Source: a virus | IMG/VR virus record: IMGVR_UViG_3300044641_003944 | Location: 1-55,933 of that record | DNA length: 55,933 nt | Strand: one strand, 5' to 3' | In this document: in pieces, positions 47,119 to 55,800 of the stretch | Numbering within the stretch: the stretch's first letter is position 1 | Layout: each line of letters begins with the position of its first letter | Notes under the pieces: model-generated | Databases searched by the model: none | What the model saw: only the letters and a program-made list of their open reading frames with translations | What the model was told of the DNA's origin: nothing | Translations under genes and position numbers: made by a program

Positions 47119-47490
47119 ATGTTAGATATTAACCGATATAAAAAAATAAATAGTCCTGATGTACTTTATGATAGTATAAAGATAAAAACTCATGTGGCAA
47201 CACCAACCCAAACCGATTATAAAAGAGGGTATATTACAAGATATTTCATACAAAAAGCAAATGATACCGAATCAGCTATATATGAAGTTGATTATATAGG
47301 GTTTAGTAAATTTATAGACAACCCATTTTATACACATGTAAATTTAAATTGGAGAATAATTGGTACTGATGAACAAATAAAAGATTCAAATTTTAAAGCA
47401 ATACGTTTATTAACTCCAAAAATACCAAAACTTCAACTATATCTTCCAAACTTATTGCAGTTTAAGCAAAAAAATGATTTGGAAGTTTAA
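47119..47490 (+). CDS. Baseplate-associated protein (123 aa), unknown
   Basis: It starts one base after the hub stop (TAAtATG), so translation is probably coupled. The central motif DYKRGYITRYFIQKAND and a WRIIGTDEQIKDSN segment resemble conserved small proteins in the baseplate region of marine T4-like phages as I recall them; the function is not known. It is soluble and mixed alpha/beta. It is the last gene of the baseplate operon before the tmRNA promoter. Confidence 0.6.
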   Translation: MLDINRYKKINSPDVLYDSIKIKTHVATPTQTDYKRGYITRYFIQKANDTESAIYEVDYIGFSKFIDNPFYTHVNLNWRIIGTDEQIKDSNFKAIRLLTPKIPKLQLYLPNLLQFKQKNDLEV

Positions 47491-47509
47491 TTATTTTTTT
47501 GTATATTTG
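47478..47509 (+). promoter_or_regulatory. Bacteroidota-type promoter of the tmRNA
   Basis: TTTG (47478-47481), 20 nt, then TATATTTG (47502-47509): the -33/-7 consensus of Bacteroidota housekeeping promoters. The -7 box ends 13 nt before the mature tmRNA 5' end, leaving a short leader to be trimmed. A TATTTATC sequence at 47510 resembles the phage motif but is less regular. Confidence 0.7.
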
Positions 47510-47522
47510 TATTTATCAATAT

Positions 47523-47908
47523 GGGGGTGACTCGGAATTGATTACAATGAGAATTGTAGTATCACATGTAGTGGGATGGTTCTCCAACCACTTTAATCTC
47601 GGAATCAACAAATAAACGCAGAAGAATTATCTTCTTGGACCTTCGAAGATGCTATGGCATTCGTAGGTGCTGATTACGCTGTAGCAGCCTAATCAAACTC
47701 GGGTCGGTGCACATATAACCTAGGAACAGAAGTGTTTACAAAGGCTTTATTCGTTGAGCCCAAATCAATGAATTGGTGGAAACGCTGAACTAACCATTCG
47801 GCCCCAATTATTTTGGAAAGTGAATAAGATTAAACTTTATCCTAAACATGTGAGACGTTGGTATTATGGTTACTTTGTAAGACATGGGTTCGAATCCCAT
47901 CACCTCCA
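47523..47908 (+). ncRNA. ssrA: Transfer-messenger RNA (tmRNA)
   Basis: The 5' end GGGGGTG pairs with CACCTCC (47901-47907) to make a 7-bp acceptor stem with a G3-U pair, the alanine identity element; the discriminator is A47908 and CCA is not encoded. A T arm with 5-bp stem ATGGG/CCCAT and loop TTCGAAT lies at 47884-47900. Helix 2 is seen as TCACATGT (47562-47569) with ACATGTGA (47846-47853). The tag frame starts at GCA 47618 and stops at TAA 47690: 24 codons, beginning AEELSSW and ending GADYAVAA, the hydrophobic end expected of a protease tag. tmRNA plus SmpB rescues ribosomes stalled on broken mRNA and marks the product for degradation. No SmpB gene is in the window, so host SmpB is probably used. 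The tag is longer than the usual 8-15 codons. Confidence 0.93.
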
Positions 47909-47912
47909 CAAC

Positions 47913-47950
47913 AATCCCGAACTATTATTTGGTAGTTTGGGATTTTTTTT
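47913..47950 (+). terminator. Rho-independent terminator of the tmRNA
   Basis: A 12-bp stem AATCCCGAACTA (47913-47924) with TAGTTTGGGATT (47933-47944, one G-U pair), an 8-nt loop and a T run. Its loop and right arm also contain the -33 element of the next promoter. Confidence 0.9.
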
Positions 47951-47959
47951 GTATATTTG
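47928..47959 (+). promoter_or_regulatory. Bacteroidota-type promoter of the polymerase gene
   Basis: TTTG (47928-47931), 20 nt, then TATATTTG (47952-47959). The ATG at 47965 is 6 nt after the -7 box, so transcripts from here would be leaderless or nearly so. Confidence 0.65.
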
Positions 47960-47964
47960 TGAAT

Positions 47965-49245
47965 ATGAAAATTGTTGAGTCTATTGGCGAATTGAACGAA
48001 TTGAAAGTTTTGTTGGAAACCGAAGTATCCATTTGGTATCCAATATGGGTAGATAATGATAAGCACCCACAAAACACTCATATATCGTTCGTATTCGTTA
48101 GAACCTTATCGGACAAGTACATACTACCACAACAACATACAGACGCTGTATCGCTATCTAATGAACAAATAGAAAGTGTGTTGAATACTGCCGGTGAAAA
48201 ATGGGTTTTCCAAAAGAAAAAGCTACTACAATCTTTTACAAATGTAAGGGAAGGCTTGAATGATGTTGATACCGCTCACTTCTTAAAGACCGGTGAACCA
48301 ATAGATTACTCTCAACCACTACAACACTTAGTAGCTCCCCTTTTACATAGGGGTTACAAAGAAGACATCATTCAATCTATTCCCATTCTTAAACTTGCGG
48401 AAGCAATAGAACCACAATTACTAAAACATACAAATCAAAAGAGTAAAACTTATAATTGGTATAACGATATATTCTTACCTACCCTTTCAGATATTGAACG
48501 ATTTGGGATTCGGGTCGATGGAAAAAAATTTATTGATAGATGGCCTCAAGCCTATAAGCAATTAAAAGGAGATTGTGTGTTTACGGAATACAATCCATTT
48601 ACGGTGACAGGTAGACCATCCAATAGACATGGTGGTGTGAATTATGCCGCCCTCAATAAAACCGATGGTAGTAGAGATGTGTTCGTTTCCGATGGGATAT
48701 TTCTACAAATGGATTATAACGCATATCACCCCCGTCTAATCGCTAAGTTGGTTAAGTTCGATGCGCCGGATGGTAATATGCACCAATGGTTAGCCGAACA
48801 ATATGGTTGTAGTGTGGATGAATCGAAGGGAATTACGTTCCAATTACTTTATGGTGGTATCGATGATGAGTTCCGCCAAATCCCATACTTTGATAAAGTG
48901 GCTGATTATATAGATGAGTTGTGGATTGAAACACAAAGAAGGGGATACTTACAAACACCACATAGAGAGATACCCCTAAGTTGGATAGAACAACCAAATG
49001 CTCAAAAAGTATTTAACTATCTACTACAAGCGGTAGAAACTGAAATGAATATTGATAAGATGATGAAGATATTAGAATGTATTAAGGGAAGTGGTATTGA
49101 GTTTTCCCTATACACATACGATTCATTTCTTTTTGATGTTCCTGTTGATGTTGATAAAGGGCTTATTAAGAAATTGAAAGAAATAATCGAAGAAGGGGGG
49201 TTTCCTATCAAAGCTAGTTGGGGAAAAACTTACGGAAAACTCTAA
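47965..49245 (+). CDS. Compact family-A DNA polymerase
   Basis: The 427-residue protein shows the three catalytic motifs of family-A polymerases: motif A QMDYNAYHPRLIA (Asp250), motif B SKGITFQLLYGG (Lys288, Tyr nearby), and motif C TYDSFLFDVP (Asp386) where VHDE is usual. FTVTGRPSN before motif A is the typical substrate-binding turn. The two carboxylates for metal binding are present, so it is probably active. The first 150 residues contain no clear DEDD 3'-5' exonuclease motif (a WYPIWVDNDKHP segment may be a degenerate remnant). I reject an upstream in-frame ATG at 47884 because it lies in the tmRNA. The gene uses more C-ending codons (ACC, CCC, GCC) than its neighbours, suggesting separate origin. 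It could serve replication, repair or recombination. Confidence 0.8.
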   Translation: MKIVESIGELNELKVLLETEVSIWYPIWVDNDKHPQNTHISFVFVRTLSDKYILPQQHTDAVSLSNEQIESVLNTAGEKWVFQKKKLLQSFTNVREGLNDVDTAHFLKTGEPIDYSQPLQHLVAPLLHRGYKEDIIQSIPILKLAEAIEPQLLKHTNQKSKTYNWYNDIFLPTLSDIERFGIRVDGKKFIDRWPQAYKQLKGDCVFTEYNPFTVTGRPSNRHGGVNYAALNKTDGSRDVFVSDGIFLQMDYNAYHPRLIAKLVKFDAPDGNMHQWLAEQYGCSVDESKGITFQLLYGGIDDEFRQIPYFDKVADYIDELWIETQRRGYLQTPHREIPLSWIEQPNAQKVFNYLLQAVETEMNIDKMMKILECIKGSGIEFSLYTYDSFLFDVPVDVDKGLIKKLKEIIEEGGFPIKASWGKTYGKL

Positions 49246-49251
49246 AGAATA

Positions 49252-49259
49252 TATTTATA
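49252..49259 (+). promoter_or_regulatory. ATATTTATA candidate promoter of the nuclease and giant gene
   Basis: TATTTATA just after the polymerase stop, ending 25 nt before the nuclease ATG. It would also drive the giant gene that overlaps the nuclease stop. Confidence 0.5.
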
Positions 49260-49284
49260 CTATATACAAAAATAGTGTCATAAT

Positions 49285-49887
49285 ATGAAAAAAATCAGTA
49301 CCCTTATCGGTTTCCTACTTGTTTCTTTAATTTCGTTTGGGCAAGATGTTAGAATTAAAAACGAAGTATTTGAAGTTCTTTATTCACAATCATTAGAACA
49401 ACCTTTAGTAATTAAATATCGTTCAACTAATAGACCTACAAATGTGAACAGAGGTACTATGGATTTTTACAAAGAACCAAACATTAAAACATCAGATGCG
49501 GAAGATTACGCTAAAAATATATACGATAAAGGACATGGTGCACCAGCTGCAACATTCTCTGATAATATGGTAAACCTAAAACAAACATTCTCATACTTAA
49601 ATTGTATAATGCAAGACCAATACCTTAATAGAGGTGAGTGGAGATTGTTAGAAGAACAAATCCGTAAATGGGATGATACTGAAAATATAACTGTACTAAT
49701 AAAAACATTCTTTGATACTCCAGTAAAAAGAGTGGCAACTGGAGCAGCAATTCCATCTTACTTACAAAAACACATCTATTTTGAAACACAAAAGAAATGG
49801 AGATGTTATGTATTTCTAAATCAAAAACCAAAATTTCATTGGGATGAATTAGAAATGATATGCGAAGCTGAAGACCACAAATTTTAA
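49285..49887 (+). CDS. Secreted DNA/RNA non-specific endonuclease (NucA/EndoG-like)
   Basis: The first 20 residues form a signal peptide (MKKISTLIGFLLVSLISFGQ), of a style common in flavobacteria. The catalytic segment DKGHGAPAA (His84) matches the DRGHMAPAA motif of Serratia nuclease and endonuclease G. YLNRGEWRLLEEQIR (Asn115) matches the Mg-binding NxGxWxxLE helix. These enzymes cut DNA and RNA in the periplasm or outside the cell. At 200 residues it is near the lower size limit for the family. It could scavenge host nucleic acid, destroy extracellular DNA around the lysing cell, or block a competing phage's DNA during entry; none of these is shown. The stop overlaps the next start (TAATG). 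Confidence 0.85.
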   Translation: MKKISTLIGFLLVSLISFGQDVRIKNEVFEVLYSQSLEQPLVIKYRSTNRPTNVNRGTMDFYKEPNIKTSDAEDYAKNIYDKGHGAPAATFSDNMVNLKQTFSYLNCIMQDQYLNRGEWRLLEEQIRKWDDTENITVLIKTFFDTPVKRVATGAAIPSYLQKHIYFETQKKWRCYVFLNQKPKFHWDELEMICEAEDHKF

Positions 49888-52800
49888 TGAATATGAATTT
49901 ATCTGAATTAATAAACGAAATACTATCCGAATGGGCATATAGAGTTGAAAATGGTATGCCTGACCCAAAGAACCCAACCCATTTAAAGGAGTTGGGTATT
50001 GTACTTTCTGAAATGGGATTATCTCATATCAAAGATACATTGGTTGAAAACCTTTTGGTGGAAACGGGAAAAACTCCACAAAAAGTTGTTGAAGCTGAAA
50101 AGGGTAACTTTACAAATCCTGCTCTTAATAAATCTATTAAGTATAAAAATGATAAAGGTGAAGATAAGGAAGGATTGGTTGGTAACCTGTTAAGATTACC
50201 AAAAGAGCATCCTGGTAGAAAAGCAGCGGAAGCAACATTACCTGCCGATGGTACGCCGGAAAGAGATTCTATTAATAAAGATTTGGGTGGGGAAGGTCAA
50301 CCTAAAAAGCCTGAAGATGGAAAGGGCAAAGAAGGTGGAGAATCAGGTGGTGGAGAAGATGAAAAAATGAAACAAGCGGCGGCAATGTTTGACCCAAAAG
50401 TAGACCCAGCTATGGCTGCTAGAATGAATAAAGAAAAAGAAGTTCAAGCTCAATTAGCAAAAGATGCTGAAGCACAAAACGAACCACCCCCAACTCCAAA
50501 AAACCAAACAACAAACAAACAATTAGCAAAAGCAGCTGGATTTGATAATGTTGGTAGTTGGTATAATGACCTTAATAAGAAAGCAATGTCTGATGATCCT
50601 GAAGTGGCATCAAAGGCGGAAAAAGATTTAGATACATACGAAAAAAATAAAGTAAAAGATGCTCAATCAACTGATGATTTTAATCCAATAGATAGTAAGG
50701 ATGTAGCAAAAGAAATGCCACAAGCTGACCCAGAAACATTTGGAGGAGATAGTGATATACCGGATGGTATAGAACCTGAACAATTGCAAAAATTCAATAC
50801 TGATATTAGTAAAGTAGCACAGCAAGTAGCTGATGCAAAGGCTAAAGGAGAACCAGCACCAAACATTAACTTATGTGATGTGACTGTTCCTGGTACTAAC
50901 TTATATTGTGATGATAATTTGGGTATTCCAAGAGACCAAATGCCACAATTCAAAGGTACTGCTCAACCTGGTAGTAGAGCAGCTGGAATGGATGTGGATG
51001 CAAGTGGTGAGGTAGACACTGAACCTGTATTCAAAGAAATGTTAAAAGAGAAAGGTATTAAGACATTACAAACGGAAATACCTGCTGATAAATTAAAAGC
51101 AACTCAGCAAGATTTAGTTGGTGCAAAAGTAGTTGGTATGATGGGTGTTTTAAAAGACCCAAATCACCCAGCTTTTGAAAAAATTACCGCACCAATATAT
51201 GTGAGTAGGGATGGTCACGTAATTGATGGACATCACCGTTGGGCGGCAATCGTAGCTCATAATGCAGCAAATCCAGACAATCAAATACCAATGAAAACAA
51301 CGGTATTGGATATGGATATTAAAGATGCAATTCCAATGGCGAATAAGTTTGCAGAAGATATGGGTATTGCGGCTAAGAAAGCAGATGCAAATAAAGAAGC
51401 ACCAACCGAACAACCATCAGAACCAGCAAAAAGAGAACCTGCCAATAATGATCCTGAATCTAAAGCACAGCAATTTAAAGGAAAATCATCTGGTGAAAAT
51501 ATCCAAACAATGGAAATGGAAGGTGGTGGATTCGTATATGGAACGAAGCACGGAAACACCGCAATGGTTGATGATATATTAGATGATGTTAAATCTAAAA
51601 TACCAAAAGAAAGATGGAAGGATGTTGTATTCGTAGGTGAGGGAGGTGCAACTGGTGATAGTGGTGAAGTGGAATTTAACGATGAAATGGATTACGCAGC
51701 TCCAAAGTTCAAAGAAATGGGTGCTGGTGTGGATACATGGGATGGTGATGATATGGATGTACATAATGACCAATCTAAATTATACCAAAAGCAAAAAGAA
51801 AAAACTGGATTTAACGATTCTCAAGTTAAAGCTGGTAACTGGGCTAGTATGATTGGGCAGGGAGAAGGTACTGATACAATGTCACCAAACGATTATTTAG
51901 ATGATGAAGGTAAACAATTCTTAAGTGATGCTGCAAAAGAGGCTGGATTCCCACCAATAGAAAATTGGAATGAACCAACCGAACAGGATAAAGATACTCT
52001 TTATAGATTATCATTCCCAGAAGATAATGGTGATAAACCAACAAAGATAAATGATATTCAAGTTGCATTTAATGATGCAAGAGATGAAAATTTAATTGAA
52101 AAGAATAAAGAACTAACTGCACAGGGTAAAATACCTATTACGATTGCAGGTGAGAGTCATGTTGACTTAGTCGATAAAATGACAAGAAAACAAAAAGGAG
52201 CATCAAGCGAAAAATTACCTGAACCAGAAGCCCCATCAGAAGAAGATGGTGGTGTTGTATATAGTGTGGGTGGTGGATATTATTCGGATAAGCCTGATGG
52301 GCCTGCACAATATGTGGCAACTGAAAATGTAATTCAAAAAGTATTAATTGAAGGTGATATTAATTTTTCTTATTTATTGTTTGAAGCAGCAGTAACTAAA
52401 AAAACTTCTAAAGGTAAGGTTGTAAAATTAAGAACAATCAAACCAAAAGACCAAAATAAAGCAACTGCAGCAGCTGCGGCAGCAAAACCACAGCCACCTG
52501 CTAAAATTGTACCACCGGGAGTAAAACAAAAACCACCGGTTATCGCACCACCAGAGGTAAAACCAAAATCACAAGCACCTGCTAAAATTGTACCTCCTGG
52601 TGTAAAACCAAAGGCATCAGTTCCACCTCCACCACCGCCTCCACCGCCGCCACTTCCTAAGAAGAAAGCAGGAGCTGTGCCACCTCCACCGCCACCTCCG
52701 CCACCAACGGTGAAGAAAGCAGGAGCTGTGCCACCGCCACCGCCACCACTTCCTACGAAAAAAGCAGGAGCTGTGCCGCCTCCACCGCCACCTCCGCCAC

Positions 52801-55800
52801 CAACGGCGAAGAAAGCAGGAGCTGTACCACCTCCACCGCCACCTCCTCCGCCGCCACTTCCTAAGAAGAAAGCAGGAGCTGTACCTCCTCCACCGCCACC
52901 TCCGCCACCTCCACCGCTTCCTAAAAAAGCAGGAGATAAAAGTGGTTGGGATGGATATGAAGAACCTGAATGGATAAAAAATGCTCCAAAAGGTTGGGAT
53001 GATGATGCGGTTAAAAATAAGAGTGCTTGGGGTGATGAACCAATGCAAGAACCTGATTGGATGAAAGGTGGTTCTTCGTGGGATAAAAAGCCAATGCCTA
53101 AAGGTGAAACTCCACCTCCTGGTACTAAAAAAGCTGGAGCAATTCCACCACCGCCTCCACCGCCTCCACCGGGAGCTAAGAGTGCAAATAATAACGAAAA
53201 TATACCACCAACCGATAAACAAGCAAATGAACAAATAGCTCAAGAAAGAAAAGGTTTAACTCATGAGGAAAATCAAGTTTATGAATTCTTAGAAGGAATG
53301 CCTGAAGAGCAAAGGGCAGAGGCAATTCAAAAAGCATTGGATGATAGAAGTTTGTTGCAAAAAGGATTGCAAGATACAATGGTAGGCGGTTGGTTTAAGA
53401 AGAAAGGGAAAATGTTGTCTAATGTATATGATGGAATAAAGCAATGGTATAAAACAGGTAAAGTTGGTACTACTAAAGATTGTAGTGGTGCACCAGCTGG
53501 ACCTCATGCAAATAAGAATGAAAATATAAAAGAAGATTCACAAAATAGACAAGACTATTTAGCATCTTTAGATAAGACGGGTAAAAAGAAAAAGAAAGCT
53601 GATGATAGTGATTGTATGGATGTGCATGTTGAGGACTATCAAAAAAGAGATAAAGATGGTAACTTAATGTACAAAAAAGAACCTGTATATGAAAGTGGAG
53701 AAAAACCAGACCCAAAAAACTTTGGACCAGATGGTGCATATTTCGGTGGGTTGGGAACTGGATACATAGGTCCTAGAAAAACTGGAACTGAATATGGTAA
53801 TGCTTCTAAAGAAGATGCATTTAAAGCAAGTGAATTAGATTCTAAAACAGGATACTTTAAGAGAGATGGAAAATACTATGGTGTAGATGGTGAGGAAGTA
53901 AATGCGAAAGGACAAAAATTAGATGCAGAGGGTAATACAACACAAAAGACAGAAAGATGTTTCTTTTGTTTTCCTCCGGGAAAAAAGGTCCCAGTTACGC
54001 AAAAAGTTGCTGATTTGGAAGATGGTTTAACCGCTGAACAAAAACATGCAGCTCATCATTCGGAACATGCTCAACATGAAAGAAAGCATGCGATGTGGCA
54101 TTTAGGAATAGAAGCTTCATTGATAGTTGGTGGTGCATTAGCTGGCCCTATGATATTAGCTAAGATGGGAGTCGGTGGAGCAGCTGCTGGAGCTGGTTCG
54201 CATGGTGTAGCACAAGCAACTTCACAAGCCGCAACAGCCGCAGCTGAACATCACGGAGCATCTGCATTTGCAGCACACGTTTTAAAAGATTTTGGAAAGC
54301 ATGCATTAGCAGAAACATTAGGAGTAACGAACCCTTATGCAGCAGCAGGGAGTGGGTTGGCAGCAAGTGCAGTTACTGGTGGTGTATTAGAATCATTTTG
54401 GAAAGATGTAGAAAAGTATAATTTATTATCGGAAGATATTGATGGAGAAATGGATGAGAATAAAGGTAAAGATTTCTTAGAAAAAATTATGGTATTGATG
54501 ATGGAGAAAATGAAAACTTACAAAATGACTCCTCAGCAAAAGTTGGAAAGTATAAGAAAGTATAAATTTGAAAAAGCTGAAAACGAAAAGAAAAAACAAA
54601 AACAAGATAAATTAAAAGATTTGGCTAATTTACTAAAAGAAAAAACAGCAAAGTCAAAACAAAATTCTATAAATCATTTTGTTGAATTTGCAGCTAAACG
54701 ATTAAATTTAAAAGAAACTCCAAAAATTAATTTAATGAGTGGAAATGAATTTAAAAATGAATTGGCAGCTTTGGGTGGGTATGACCCTTCTTCAAAAGAA
54801 ATATTTGTTGCAACCGAAGGAAGATTGACAGCTGATATTTTAAGAACTATTGCACATGAAATGGTACATAGAAAGCAAGAAGAAAAAGGATTCCTTAAGA
54901 ACATTGATAAAGATGGTTCAGCTGGGTCTAAAATAGAAAATCAAGCCAATTCAATTGCTGGAATTTTGATGAGAGAATATGGTAAGATAAACAAACAAAT
55001 CTATAACGAAAATACAAAAAAACAATTAGAATTAGTAAGTAATTTATTATTAGAGAAGGTTAATCGTTTTATTGATGAGGCTAAACCAAAGAAAGATGAT
55101 CCTGATGTAAAATATATAGATGGAAAAGGAAAAGAACATACAATCAAATTTTCATCAGCAATTAAGTATGATGAAAAACATCCTGCTTATATAGCAGCTA
55201 TGAAATTAAAAGATACTGGAGATAACTCAAATGATACCCAAACTGTTCAAGGTGCAGGATTGTTTGATGACCCAGAATATCAAAAAAGAATGGGAGCTGA
55301 AGTACCACCAACACAAACAACACCAACTGATTCAGAAGAAAATCCGGAAGGATTGTATGACCCTAATGATAAATTACAATCGGCAGTTGTTGATGCAAAA
55401 AATCCAAAAGAATTATTTTCCGCATTAGATGAATTAGGTAAAGATGAGGAAGATATAATGTTGGATAAGGTTAAAGCTGGGGCAGGTGGTCCTGTTGCAT
55501 CAACTGGTGAAACTCTTTGTACTGAAGCTCAAACTAATATGATACAAGGTAGATATAATCCGAAGGAAGTTAGGAGTTCTACGGAATATAAAGCCGAATT
55601 GGCAAGTGTTAGAAATGTAATGAGTGGTACTGATAAGAGAGCAAAAACTGCTCTTACTAAGGAATTGGATAATATTTGTGACAAAATGGGGTATTATAAA
55701 GAAGATGGTAACCCTGATTATGAATTAGCAATGGCTATGAAAGCCGAAGCAGATTTGTATATTAAACAAAATTTACCAGCTTTCAAAAAAACAAATGTAG

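Noticed and set aside
47523-47908. An ordinary tRNA at the 3' end of this region
   Set aside because: There is a T arm and acceptor stem but no anticodon arm next to it; the 5' partner is 370 nt upstream, as in tmRNA.
47884-47964. Earlier in-frame ATG for the polymerase
   Set aside because: It lies in the tmRNA T arm and would be translated through the terminator; ATG 47965 directly follows the promoter.
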